Shown one piece after another: positions 8,432 to 17,187 of a stretch of 64,000 nucleotides of DNA. Every line of letters begins with the position of its first letter. The first letter of the stretch is position 1. Below the pieces are notes generated by a model. It was given only the letters and a program-made list of their open reading frames with translations, had not been told where the DNA came from and did not search any database. The position numbers and the translations under genes are program-made. Source of the DNA: Pseudomonas versuta (GTDB taxonomy: Bacteria > Pseudomonadota > Gammaproteobacteria > Pseudomonadales > Pseudomonadaceae); contig NZ_CP012676.1 in the NCBI RefSeq assembly GCF_001294575.1, positions 1,550,001-1,614,000 of the forward strand, read 5' to 3'.

Positions 8432-8464
8432 TTATCCGGTTTGTTTTTTTAGAAGGAATAAGAC

Positions 8465-8728
8465 ATGCAGGGCATCATTCGCAAGGACGACAAAACAACC
8501 GGTGGCGGCACCGTTCTCGCTGGGTCCAGCGCCATGAAGTTCGGCGGTATCGGAGTGGCCCGTGAGGGCGATCCGGTGTTCTGCCCTGTGCCGGGCCATG
8601 GCCGCACGGTGATTGCCGAGGGCCATCCGGTATTTCGTGACAATGGAGTTCGGGTCGCATTTCACGGGCATCGCTGCGCTTGCGGTTGCACGTTGATTTC
8701 CTCATTGCCTGCTGCGGGGGCGAGCTAG
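8465..8728 (+). CDS. PAAR domain protein (T6SS spike tip)
   Basis: An 87-residue protein made almost entirely of one PAAR domain, the cone that caps the VgrG trimer and sharpens the T6SS spike. The family pattern is visible: an N-terminal GIIRKDDKTTGGGTVLAGS, GIGVAREGDPVFCPVPGHGR, VIAEGHPVFRDNGVRVAFHG and a Cys/His-containing end HRCACGCTLISS. It has a good ribosome-binding site (AGAAGGAA, eight bases before ATG). It starts 33 bases after the vgrG remnant and ends two bases before the next gene, so it is translated with the membrane protein behind it. No toxin extension is present. The gene looks intact although the neighbouring vgrG is broken. Confidence 0.92.
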   Translation: MQGIIRKDDKTTGGGTVLAGSSAMKFGGIGVAREGDPVFCPVPGHGRTVIAEGHPVFRDNGVRVAFHGHRCACGCTLISSLPAAGAS

Positions 8729-8730
8729 CC

Positions 8731-9960
8731 ATGCCGGTCAGACTGGATCAAGTCCCGGCTCTGGCTCCACGCCCGGCACGGCCCAGAGGCTGGCTGTGGC
8801 TGGGTGTACTGCCACTGCTGCTGTTACTGGCGGGCGCTGCGTTTTTGTTCGGGACTCAAGCATGGCGTCAACAGCCGGTCAGTTTCTGGGGCCTGGCATT
8901 GGGTCTGCCGCTGCTGGTCTGGTGCCTGCTCGGTTTCGCGCGGGTTTTGTTGTACTTCGGTCAGCAGCAGGTCGCTGACGGCTGGGACAAGGCACGTGAA
9001 GAGGGCTTGATTAACAAGGTCAGACGAGGTCGCCGGGTTCAGCAGGTACTGGCTGTCAGTCTGCACACCGCTCTGCAAGAACCGGGAGGGGTGCCGGCAG
9101 TACAACGGGATGCATTGTTGAGCGGGACCAGCGCTCTGGTAGCTCAGCCGTCTGTGCCGGGTGGCGCAGCGCTGCGTCAAAGTCGCTTGTCAGGCGACAC
9201 CGATGAAGGCCCTGAACACCTGTTGCTGCGAGTACTGACGCAGGTACTTGCCGACCTTGCGCAACCCCTGACTCAGCTACCTGACGATACACCGCTGGGC
9301 TTGTTGCTGGAGGTCGAGAGCGGCTTGGCGCAGAACCTGTTGCAGCGGGTATGGCGACAGGCCTGGAGCGAGTCCGGGATCCGCCAGTCGACCGTGCCGG
9401 TTGAAGGCGGCGGGCTGAAGGCGCTGGATCAGTGGCTCGACCACCGTATAGGTGATCAGGCGTTGCTGTTGGTGGTGGCGTTCCAGTTTATGCCGCAACA
9501 GCCTGAAGGGACGGCTGAAGCGATGGTGGGGCTGCTGCTTGGCAACCGCCTGACGCAATCCACCCTGCCATCTATAGCCTGCCTGCATCGCCCGGAGCAG
9601 GAGCGCCAACCCACTGCAGACGCCTTGCTCCATGCCGCACGCCAGTCTCTGGACTGGGTACCGCTGGACGCGCCATCCATCAAGCAGACGTGGCGGGTGG
9701 CGGTTGCTGCACAGCGTGATGCCGGCGTGTCCTCGGTCATGGCAGCTGTGCCGCTCCCGGCGAAGTACAGCGAAGGGGCTTGCAACCTGGATACGGTGCT
9801 GGGGCACCCGGGCAAAGCGTCGCCCTGGCTGGCGATCGCCGCTGCAACACAGTCCATTCAATGCGGCGCCGGGCCGCAGTTCATTTTCAGCGGGGGCAGC
9901 TGTGTTGATACAGGGCTCTGGAGCACGGTCGTGACGCCTGTGCCATCGCTTTCGAAATAG
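8731..9960 (+). CDS. Unrecognised two-TM protein between PAAR and TssM-like genes
   Basis: A 409-residue protein that I cannot assign to a known family. Residues about 20-42 and 52-75 form two hydrophobic helices (LWLGVLPLLLLLAGAAFLFG; FWGLALGLPLLVWCLLGF). The long remainder is soluble, mildly acidic and Leu/Gln rich, with a central Trp/Arg stretch (LLQRVWRQAWSESGIRQS). There is no signal peptide cleavage site or lipobox. ATG 8731 follows the PAAR stop by two bases; an earlier in-frame ATG at 8680 lies inside the PAAR gene. The next gene, a TssM-like protein, begins nine bases downstream. The tight spacing suggests the three proteins work together at the inner membrane, perhaps loading or anchoring the PAAR tip. 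It is not TssL or TssJ by architecture. Confidence 0.75.
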   Translation: MPVRLDQVPALAPRPARPRGWLWLGVLPLLLLLAGAAFLFGTQAWRQQPVSFWGLALGLPLLVWCLLGFARVLLYFGQQQVADGWDKAREEGLINKVRRGRRVQQVLAVSLHTALQEPGGVPAVQRDALLSGTSALVAQPSVPGGAALRQSRLSGDTDEGPEHLLLRVLTQVLADLAQPLTQLPDDTPLGLLLEVESGLAQNLLQRVWRQAWSESGIRQSTVPVEGGGLKALDQWLDHRIGDQALLLVVAFQFMPQQPEGTAEAMVGLLLGNRLTQSTLPSIACLHRPEQERQPTADALLHAARQSLDWVPLDAPSIKQTWRVAVAAQRDAGVSSVMAAVPLPAKYSEGACNLDTVLGHPGKASPWLAIAAATQSIQCGAGPQFIFSGGSCVDTGLWSTVVTPVPSLSK

Positions 9961-9969
9961 GAATTTCCC

Positions 9970-12900
9970 ATGCAGTTTCGACGTGTTGTGTGGTTGGCAA
10001 TCCTACTGATCGTGGTGTTGCTGATCGGTACGAGCCTTGGTGTATTGGTCTGGCATAACCCGCAAGTGGTGGGGTTCAAGTCTGGCAGTGAACGCCAGGC
10101 AATGGGGTTGTGGGTGATCGGCGCCACGACCTTGCTTCTGGTGATGTGCATCGCTGGCTACCATTTGTTGGGGCAGCAGTTGGGGCGCTCGGCTTACCGC
10201 GAAGTGGAGGCGGATAATGTGCCACCGCCTGCACCGGCTGGCGGGCCTGAATCTGAAGAAATGGGTTTGCTCAAGGCTCACCTGCGTGATCAATACGGCC
10301 TCTTCTGGCGCTATAAAGTCCGGCTGTTGCTGGTGGTGGGTGAGCCGGCAGAAATCGAAGCCGTGGCTCCGACCCTGGCCGCGCAGAAGTGGCTGGAGGG
10401 GCAGGGCACCGTGCTGTTGTGGGGTGGCAGCGCGCTGCTGGCGGCAGAGTCGTTCCAGCGCAATTGGGCCGGGCTCAGCCGCTGGCGTGCGCTGGACGGG
10501 GTGGTCTGGGCATTGACTGCAGCCCATTACGCCGATGACGGGGCAACGACCTCGGGTGCGCGGCAGTTGCAGAGCCTGGCCCGCAGCCTGCACTGGCAGT
10601 TGCCGTTGTACCTGTGGCAGGTCTGCGAGAGTGCCTGGCCGCAGCCCTCGCGCAAGCTGCAGGAGGTCGGTTGCCGGTTGCCTGCACGAGACAGCGCTGC
10701 GGCGCTGGAAACTGCGCTGAATACCTTGCTCGAGCCTCTGCGTCGTGAGGGGCTGGAGCAGATGAACACCGACAGGAGTCACGATTTTTTGCTGCGTCTG
10801 TCGCGGGATTTGCAGGTCGGGGGCATTGCCCGCTGGCGGTGTACCCTGGCGCGGCTGGCCGCCTGTTTCGGCCATGGCGTGCCGTTGCGCGGGTTGTGGT
10901 TCAGCCTGCCGCTGGCGGCCCCGAGCCATGAATCGAAACACGACTGGCTGGCGCCTGCGGCGTGGCACGGGGTGCTGGGCGACAAGTCCGGTCGCCGTCG
11001 ATTGGGCTGGAGCGTTCCGCGGGTTGCTTATGGCCTGGCGCTGGGTCTGGCGTTGGTGTGGGGCGCGGGGTTGTTGCTGTCGTTTATCAGCAACCGGGTG
11101 CAGATCGCCCAGGTGCAAAGCGCCTTGGCGGCGTTGCAGCAGCCGGGCAATGCGGACGAGCAACTGAGGGCGTTCAACGATCTGGTGCGCGAGCTGGGAC
11201 GCCTGGATTATCGCGCCGAACATGGCGAGCCCTGGTATCTGCGTTTTGGCCTGAGCCAGAACCAGCACCTGCTGGACGTCATGTGGCCGCGCTATGTCGA
11301 GGCCAACAATAGCGTGCTGCGTGACCTGACGACGGCCAGGTTGCAGCGCCAGCTCAATGCCTTGATCCGCTCGCCGGCGGGCAGCCCGCAACGGGCCGAA
11401 CGGGCGCAAGGCGCCTATGCACAATTAAAGGCGTACCTGATGCTGGCGCGCCCGGAAAAAGCCGATGCGAGCTTTTTGGTCAAGGCGCTGGGCACCGCCG
11501 ACCCGCTGCGCGAAGGGGTGTCGCCGGGGCTCTGGCAAGCGCTGTCGCCGAGCCTGTGGCAGTTCTACGGTGAGCATCTGGCGGCGAATCCGCAGTGGGC
11601 CATCAAGGCCGACCCGGGGCTGGTGGCGCAGGCGCGCCAGATCCTGCTCAGCCAGTTGGGCCAGCGCAATGCCGACACCCACTTGTACCGTCAGGTGCTC
11701 GACGCGGCGGCCCATCACTACCCCGATTTGAGCTTGCAGCAGATGGTGGCTGAAACCGACGCGGCGGCGCTGTTCTCCACGGCGGCGCGGGTGCCGGGGG
11801 TGTTCACCCGCCAGGCCTGGGAGGGTCAGGTGCGCCGGGGGATTGAACAGATCGCCGACGCCCGGCGCGAGGAAATCGACTGGGTGCTCAGCGACAATCA
11901 GGCCGAGATCGCCCAACAACTGACCCCTGACGAACTGCGTGAACGCCTCACCGAACGCTACTTTCAGGACTACGCCAACGCCTGGCTGGATTTTCTCAAC
12001 AGCCTGCGCTGGCAGCAGGCCGCCAGCTTGCCGGGGGTGATCGATCAATTGACCCTGATGAGCGATGTGCGCCAGTCACCGCTGATTGCGCTGATGAACA
12101 CCCTGGCCTATCAGGGCCAGGCCGGCACCCGCAGCCAGGCCCTGGCTGACTCGCTGATGAAGTCGGCGCAGCAGTTGATGAACCAGGACAAGGTCGAAGC
12201 GATCGACCAGCAAGTCCGGGGCCCGGGCAGCCCGCTGGACGCCACGTTCGGTCCGCTGCTGAGCCTGCTGGGCAAGGACCTGGCGGGCAATACCGAGACC
12301 GAGCGCTTGAGCCTGCAGGCCTACCTGACTCGGGTCACCCGGGTGCGCTTGAAACTGCAGCAAGTGAGCACCGCGCCCGACCCGCAGGCCATGACCCAGG
12401 CGCTGGCGCAAAGCGTGTTTCAGGGCAAGAGCATCGACCTCACGGACACCCGGTCCTACGCCAGCCTGGTGGCCGCCAGCCTGGGCGAACAGTGGAGCGG
12501 CGTCGGCCAGACCCTGTTCGTGCAGCCGCTGGAACAAGCCTGGCAACGGGTGCTGCAGCCCTCGGCGGCAGGGCTCAACAGCCAGTGGCAGCGGGCGATT
12601 GTCAGCGACTGGCAGGCGGCTTTTGTCGGGCGCTACCCGTTTGCCGACACCCGCAGCGATGCCTCGCTGGCGATGCTGGGGCAAATGATTCGGGCTGATT
12701 CGGGGCGCATCGAACGCTTTTTACAAAGCCAGCTGAGCGGGGTCTTGCGCAAGGAAGGCAGCCGCTGGGTGGCCGACCCTCAGCATGCGCAGGGCCTGCG
12801 TTTGAACCCGCAGTTTGTGGCGGCGATCAACCAGCTGAGCCACTTGGCGGATGTGCTCTACACCGACGGTGGCATGGGCCTGAGCTTTGAGTTGCAAGGC

Positions 12901-13299
12901 AAAGCGGTGCGCGATGTGGTGCAGACCACCTTCATTTTCAACGGGGCCAAACATGAGTACTTCAACCAGCGAGAGTTCTGGCAGCGCTTCAACTGGCCGG
13001 GCAGCAGCGACCATCCGGGGGCGAGCCTGAGCTGGATCAGCGTGCGCACCGGCGAACGTTTGTTTGGTGATTACCCGGGCACCTGGGGGTTGATCCGCCT
13101 GCTGGAACAAGCCCGGGTCACGCCGCTGAATGATGGAGAGAGCCGCTACCGGCTGGTGCTCGATGCCCCGGACGGGCTGGGTTTGACCTGGCACCTGCGC
13201 ACCGAACTGGATGCCGGGCCGCTGGCCTTGCTCAAGTTGCGCAACTTCACGCTGCCGGGGCAGATATTCCTTGGCGAGAACGGCGCAAAAACCCTTTGA
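9970..13299 (+). CDS. TssM/IcmF-like membrane protein with degenerate P-loop
   Basis: A 1109-residue protein with the layout of TssM, the inner-membrane scaffold of the type VI secretion membrane complex: two N-terminal TM helices (about 5-28 and 47-68), a cytoplasmic NTPase-like domain, a third TM (about 353-373) and a long periplasmic part ending in an ImcF/DUF1215-like region (for example LLRKEGSRWVADP and PGQIFLGENG). Canonical TssM has a Walker A of the GxxxxGK[ST] type; here the equivalent stretch reads LLLVVGEPAEIEAVAP (about residues 119-134), lacking the Lys and Ser/Thr, so nucleotide binding there is unlikely. RGLWFSLPLAAP resembles the family's RGxxFTS region. No tssJ, tssL or other core gene is nearby. 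It is an orphan paralogue linked to PAAR, not the main TssM of a complete system. Confidence 0.82.
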   Translation: MQFRRVVWLAILLIVVLLIGTSLGVLVWHNPQVVGFKSGSERQAMGLWVIGATTLLLVMCIAGYHLLGQQLGRSAYREVEADNVPPPAPAGGPESEEMGLLKAHLRDQYGLFWRYKVRLLLVVGEPAEIEAVAPTLAAQKWLEGQGTVLLWGGSALLAAESFQRNWAGLSRWRALDGVVWALTAAHYADDGATTSGARQLQSLARSLHWQLPLYLWQVCESAWPQPSRKLQEVGCRLPARDSAAALETALNTLLEPLRREGLEQMNTDRSHDFLLRLSRDLQVGGIARWRCTLARLAACFGHGVPLRGLWFSLPLAAPSHESKHDWLAPAAWHGVLGDKSGRRRLGWSVPRVAYGLALGLALVWGAGLLLSFISNRVQIAQVQSALAALQQPGNADEQLRAFNDLVRELGRLDYRAEHGEPWYLRFGLSQNQHLLDVMWPRYVEANNSVLRDLTTARLQRQLNALIRSPAGSPQRAERAQGAYAQLKAYLMLARPEKADASFLVKALGTADPLREGVSPGLWQALSPSLWQFYGEHLAANPQWAIKADPGLVAQARQILLSQLGQRNADTHLYRQVLDAAAHHYPDLSLQQMVAETDAAALFSTAARVPGVFTRQAWEGQVRRGIEQIADARREEIDWVLSDNQAEIAQQLTPDELRERLTERYFQDYANAWLDFLNSLRWQQAASLPGVIDQLTLMSDVRQSPLIALMNTLAYQGQAGTRSQALADSLMKSAQQLMNQDKVEAIDQQVRGPGSPLDATFGPLLSLLGKDLAGNTETERLSLQAYLTRVTRVRLKLQQVSTAPDPQAMTQALAQSVFQGKSIDLTDTRSYASLVAASLGEQWSGVGQTLFVQPLEQAWQRVLQPSAAGLNSQWQRAIVSDWQAAFVGRYPFADTRSDASLAMLGQMIRADSGRIERFLQSQLSGVLRKEGSRWVADPQHAQGLRLNPQFVAAINQLSHLADVLYTDGGMGLSFELQGKAVRDVVQTTFIFNGAKHEYFNQREFWQRFNWPGSSDHPGASLSWISVRTGERLFGDYPGTWGLIRLLEQARVTPLNDGESRYRLVLDAPDGLGLTWHLRTELDAGPLALLKLRNFTLPGQIFLGENGAKTL

Positions 13300-13352
13300 A
13301 ACCCCTCGTAGCAGCTGACGAGTGAAACCGGAGCCATTGTGCACGCTGGATT

Positions 13353-14121
13353 ACGGTCGCTGCGCGACCGGACGTAGCCTTCGGCGACTGCTACGAAAAG
13401 CGGAGTTGTAGTCGCTGACGAGGAACGAGGCTGCGATAAGGGCCGCAGGGCCTTCAATTGCGGGGCCTGCTGCGCAGTCCATCGCAGCCTCGTGCCTCGT
13501 CAGCGACTACAGGTGGGCGGCAATGAGCGTGATGGTCGCTGCGCGACCGGACGTAGCCTTCGGCGACTGCTACGAAAAGCGGAGTTGTAGTCGCTGACGA
13601 GGAACGAGGCTGCGATAAGGGCCGCAGGGCCTTCAATTGCGGGGCCTGCTGCGCAGTCCATCGCAGCCTCGTGCCTTGTCAGCGACTACAGGTGGGCGGC
13701 AATGAGCGTGATGGTCGCTGTGCGACCGGACGTAGCCTTCGGCAACTGCTACGAAAAGCGGAGTTGTAGTCGCTGACGAGGAACGAGGCTGCGATAAGGG
13801 CCGCAGGGCCTTCAATTGCGGGGCCTGCTGCGCAGTCCATCGCAGCCTCGTGCCTCGTCAGCGACTACAGGTGGGCGGCAATGAGCGTGATGGTCGCTGC
13901 GCGACCGGACGTAGCCTTCGGCGACTGCTACGAAAAGCGGAGTTGTAGTCGCTGACGAGGAACGAGGCTGCGATAAGGGCCGCAGGGCCTTCAATTGCGG
14001 GGCCTGCTGCGCAGTCCATCGCAGCCTCGTGCCTCGTCAGCGACTACAGGTGGGCGGCAATGAGCGTGATGGTCGCTGCGCGACCGGACGTAGCCTTCGG
14101 CGACTGCTACGAAAAGCGGAT
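13353..14121. repeat. Tandem array of a 179-bp palindromic unit, about 4.3 copies
   Basis: Units start near 13353, 13532, 13711 and 13890, with a partial fifth copy from 14069 to about 14121, giving an exact 179-base period. Each unit has a leader (GGTCGCTGCGCGACC, itself palindromic), a 29-base left arm (13409-13437 in unit 1), a 43-base loop (13438-13480), a right arm (13481-13509) that pairs with the left at 28 of 29 positions, and a spacer. Copies differ at only a few positions (for example GCGCGACC/GTGCGACC). Short 60-codon frames recur with the same period and are artefacts of the repeat. Near-identity suggests recent amplification or gene conversion. This fills the 991-base gap between the TssM-like gene and creatinase together with about 170 bases of upstream sequence for creatinase. 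Confidence 0.93.
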
Positions 14122-14290
14122 TAAGCATCCCTTCCTCAAGCTACAGGCTGGGAGCGGTGGGGCTACAGCGGGTATGACCAACTACAGGTCGGATTCACAC
14201 AAAAAAGTCAGCTTTTTATCTGTTCGAATGATCCTCAACGACCCGCTTGACGGCGGCTTCGAAGTTCGATCACAGACCAGGGTAACTGAC

Positions 14291-15502
14291 ATGCAAATGC
14301 CGAAAACCATTGAGATCAAAAACGGTGAGAAAGTCACTGCAACGTTCTCTGCCCAGGAATATGCCAATCGCCAGGCCAAGCTGCGCGCGTATATGGCGCA
14401 GAACAATATTGATGCGGCGGTGTTTACCTCGTATCACAACATCAATTATTACAGCGATTTCCTGTACTGCTCTTTCGGGAGGCATTACGCGCTGGTCGTG
14501 ACCCAGGATGGTGCGGTCACCATCAGTGCCAACATCGATGGCGGCCAGCCATGGCGCCGGACCATGGGTACCCACAATATTGTGTATACCGACTGGCAGC
14601 GCGATAACTACTTTGTCGCGATCCAGCAGGTACTACCGAGTGCAGGGCGCATCGGTATCGAGTTTGATCATTTGAACTTGCTCAATCGCGACAAGCTCGC
14701 CAGCCGTTACCCGCAGGCCGAACTGGTGGATATTGCCGCACCGTGCATGCGTATGCGCATGATCAAGTCAGCAGAAGAACACGCGATTATCCGTCATGGC
14801 GCACGAATTGCAGATATCGGCGGCGCTGCCGTTGTTGAAGCCTTGCGCGACCAGGTCCCGGAATACGAAGTGGCCCTGCATGCAACCCAGGCGATGGTGC
14901 GCGAAATTGCCCGCACCTTCCCGGACTCCGAGCTGATGGACACCTGGACCTGGTTCCAGTCGGGGATCAATACCGACGGCGCACACAACCCGGTGACCAC
15001 GCGCAAGGTGAGCAAGGGCGACATTCTGAGCCTCAATTGCTTCCCGATGATTGCCGGTTATTACACGGCTCTGGAGCGCACGCTGTTTCTGGATCACTGC
15101 TCCGACGAGCATCTGCGCTTGTGGGAGGTCAACGTCAAGGTGCATGAAGCCGGGTTAAAGCTGATCAAGCCGGGCATGCGTTGCTCGGATATTGCGCTGC
15201 AACTCAACGAGATATTCCTGGAGCACGACCTGCTGCAGTACCGGACCTTCGGCTACGGCCACTCGTTTGGCACCCTGAGTCACTACTATGGCCGCGAGGC
15301 CGGGCTGGAGCTGCGTGAAGACATCGATACGGTGCTCGAACCGGGCATGGTGATCTCCATCGAGCCGATGATCATGATCCCTGAAGGGCGGCCGGGGGCG
15401 GGCGGCTATCGCGAGCACGATATTTTGATCGTCAATGAGCAGGGCGGGGAAAACATCACCCGTTTCCCATATGGCCCGGAGCACAACATCATCAAGAAAT
15501 AG
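14291..15502 (+). CDS. Creatinase (creatine amidinohydrolase)
   Basis: A 403-residue enzyme, the same length as the well-studied Pseudomonas putida creatinase, which hydrolyses creatine to sarcosine and urea (EC 3.5.3.3). It has the N-terminal creatinase domain and the C-terminal M24 pita-bread fold. The catalytic His232 is present at the same number in NTDGAHNPVTT, and the conserved stretches MDTWTWFQSGIN, GDILSLNCFPMIAGYYT, GYGHSFGTLSHYYGREAG and GMVISIEPMIM are seen. Metal ligands of aminopeptidase relatives are replaced, as expected for this metal-free enzyme. ATG 14291 follows AGGGTAA and gives MQMPKT, matching the known N-terminus; an in-frame extension to 14060 would read through the repeat array. 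It probably lies in one unit with the transporter at 15794. Confidence 0.97.
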   Translation: MQMPKTIEIKNGEKVTATFSAQEYANRQAKLRAYMAQNNIDAAVFTSYHNINYYSDFLYCSFGRHYALVVTQDGAVTISANIDGGQPWRRTMGTHNIVYTDWQRDNYFVAIQQVLPSAGRIGIEFDHLNLLNRDKLASRYPQAELVDIAAPCMRMRMIKSAEEHAIIRHGARIADIGGAAVVEALRDQVPEYEVALHATQAMVREIARTFPDSELMDTWTWFQSGINTDGAHNPVTTRKVSKGDILSLNCFPMIAGYYTALERTLFLDHCSDEHLRLWEVNVKVHEAGLKLIKPGMRCSDIALQLNEIFLEHDLLQYRTFGYGHSFGTLSHYYGREAGLELREDIDTVLEPGMVISIEPMIMIPEGRPGAGGYREHDILIVNEQGGENITRFPYGPEHNIIKK

Positions 15503-15523
15503 TTTTACGACGACTGCGTCGCC

Positions 15524-15595
15524 GATCGCAGCCTTCGGCAGCGCCTACAGATTGGCGCATGTGTAGGCGCTGACTCGCAGAGCGAGGCTGCGATC
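15524..15595. repeat. Nested palindromic REP-like element
   Basis: Two nested inverted repeats: outer arms GATCGCAGCC (15524-15533) and GGCTGCGATC (15586-15595), inner arms CAGCGCCTACA (15539-15549) and TGTAGGCGCTG (15562-15572), all perfect. This is the GGCTGCGATC type of REP found in fluorescent pseudomonads, distinct from the GTAGGAGCGAGC type elsewhere in the window. It lies between creatinase and the transporter and may act on mRNA stability between them. Confidence 0.8.
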
Positions 15596-15793
15596 GATTG
15601 CGTAGCGATCGTAAAACCGGTCAATCGCTTTAACGGTCGTTGCCAAGAACCCGCGCATGCGTGCCCAGACGCGCAGCGCTTGCTGACCCATTACCCCTGC
15701 CAAGAACAACACAATGAGGGTATTTGTCATGTCCCATGTCCCGGCTTTGCTGTCCGTTTTCCACGCCGCCACCTCTTGTTCGGGAGGTGCCCG

Positions 15794-17134
15794 ATGAGTA
15801 CTCCAGGTGCAATCCTCACCCTGACTGCAGCACAAAACACCGAGCGTCTGAGCGAGCGCAAGGCCCTGCGCCGCGCCGCAGTAGCAAGCTTTATGGGCAA
15901 CTTTGTAGAGTGGTTTGACTACGCAGCCTATGGCTACCTGGCGACAGTGATTGCGCTGACGTTCTTTCCCCAGACCGATGCGGCCACCGGTTTGCTGGCT
16001 ACCTTCGCGGTGTTCGCCCTGTCGTTTATCGTGCGCCCGATCGGTGGCCTGGTCTGGGGGCATTTCGGCGACAAGTACGGGCGCCGCAGCGCCTTGTCGT
16101 GGTCGATTCTGATCATGACCGTCTCGACCTTTTGTATCGGTATTCTGCCGGGCTACAACCATATCGGTCTGTGGGCCCCGGCCTTGTTGCTGCTGATTCG
16201 TCTGGTCCAGGGTTTTTCGGCTTCCGGTGAATATGCCGGGGCCTCGGCGTTTCTGGCGGAATATGCCCCCGACGGCAAGCGCGGGTTTTATACCAGCATC
16301 GTGCCGGCGAGCACGGCTGCCGGCCTTCTGTTCGGCGCGGTGTTCGTTGCCGGCATGCACAGCCTGATGACCGTCGAGAACCTGCATGACTGGGGCTGGC
16401 GCCTGCCGTTTTTACTGGCCGCACCCTTTGGTCTGGTGGGGCGTTATATCCGCATGAGTTTGCAGGATTCACCCAAATTCCTGGAGATGGAGCAACGGCT
16501 GGAGGCCAAGGAGTGCGCGACCCATGCGCCGATTCGTGAGCTGCTGACGGTTCACCGCCGGGCTGTGATGATCGGAATTGGCGTGACCTGCCTCAATGCC
16601 GTGGCCTTTTACCTGTTGCTCAGTTACATGCCCACCTACTTGTCGACGGAAATGGGCATGAGTGAGAGCGATTCATTTATCGCCTCGACCGTATCCCTGG
16701 CGACCTATATCGGTCTGATCTTTTTGATGGGCAAGCTGTCCGACCGCTTTGGCCGCAAGACCATGCTGGTGACCGCATCGGTGCTGTTCCTGCTGCTGAC
16801 GTTTCCGCTGTTCGGCATGCTCGGCAACCCGTCGCTGGTGGTGATTTTGATGATCCAGATTGCCTTCGGCGCCATCCTGGCGATGAACGACGGTACCTTG
16901 CCGTGCTTCCTGGCCGAGATATTCCCGACCCGGGTACGGTTCAGCGGTTTTGCCTTCAGTTTTAACGTGGCCAATGCCTTGTTTGGAGGCACCGCACCGT
17001 TTATTGCCACCTGGCTGATTCACCTGACCGGCAACAAGATGGCTCCGGCCTGGTATTTACTGGCGGCGGCCGGCGTGGCGCTGGTGGCGATGCTGGCCAG
17101 CCGGGAGACTGCGCACAAAGCCTTGCAGGACTGA
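15794..17134 (+). CDS. MFS transporter of the metabolite:H+ symporter (MHS) type
   Basis: A 446-residue inner-membrane transporter with 12 predicted helices. Family features are MGNFVEWFDYAAYGYLA at the end of the N-terminal segment (MHS proteins such as ProP, ShiA and KgtP share a GNxxEWxDxxxYG motif), the loop 2-3 signature GHFGDKYGRRSAL, RLVQGFSASGEYAGASAFLA in helix 4-5, and the repeated signature GKLSDRFGRKTML in the second half. ATG 15794 follows GGGAGGT at eight bases. It lies 291 bases after creatinase on the same strand, so creatine or a related compound is a reasonable substrate; this is inference from position. A bidirectional hairpin terminator separates it from the convergent regulator gene. 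Confidence 0.92.
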   Translation: MSTPGAILTLTAAQNTERLSERKALRRAAVASFMGNFVEWFDYAAYGYLATVIALTFFPQTDAATGLLATFAVFALSFIVRPIGGLVWGHFGDKYGRRSALSWSILIMTVSTFCIGILPGYNHIGLWAPALLLLIRLVQGFSASGEYAGASAFLAEYAPDGKRGFYTSIVPASTAAGLLFGAVFVAGMHSLMTVENLHDWGWRLPFLLAAPFGLVGRYIRMSLQDSPKFLEMEQRLEAKECATHAPIRELLTVHRRAVMIGIGVTCLNAVAFYLLLSYMPTYLSTEMGMSESDSFIASTVSLATYIGLIFLMGKLSDRFGRKTMLVTASVLFLLLTFPLFGMLGNPSLVVILMIQIAFGAILAMNDGTLPCFLAEIFPTRVRFSGFAFSFNVANALFGGTAPFIATWLIHLTGNKMAPAWYLLAAAGVALVAMLASRETAHKALQD

Positions 17135-17150
17135 TACCCGGCTTCTACAG

Positions 17151-17183
17151 AAGCGGGCTTGCTGTCGTCAGCAAGCCCGCTTT
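17151..17183. terminator. Hairpin between convergent genes
   Basis: A perfect 13-base stem (AAGCGGGCTTGCT, loop GTCGTC, then its complement) follows the transporter stop by 16 bases and ends five bases before the stop of the opposing regulator gene. The T tract is short, but the position between converging genes supports a bidirectional terminator. Confidence 0.75.
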
Positions 17184-17187
17184 GTGC

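Noticed and set aside
8465..13299. Complete type VI secretion system
   Set aside because: Only PAAR, a broken vgrG and a TssM-like gene are present; no tssB, tssC, hcp, clpV, baseplate, tssJ or tssL gene is seen.
13454..13994. Three near-identical 60-codon leftward frames
   Set aside because: They repeat with the 179-base unit period and are non-coding by-products of the array.
13353..14121. CRISPR array
   Set aside because: The repeats are 179 bases, head to tail, without unique spacers, and no cas gene is near.
14060..14290. N-terminal extension of creatinase by 77 codons
   Set aside because: It would translate the repeat array; ATG 14291 gives the known 403-residue enzyme.
15545..15730. 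Possible 61-residue leftward membrane peptide starting MTNTLIVLFLAG
   Set aside because: It runs through the REP-like element, has no good ribosome-binding site and overlaps the leader of the transporter gene; too weak to call.
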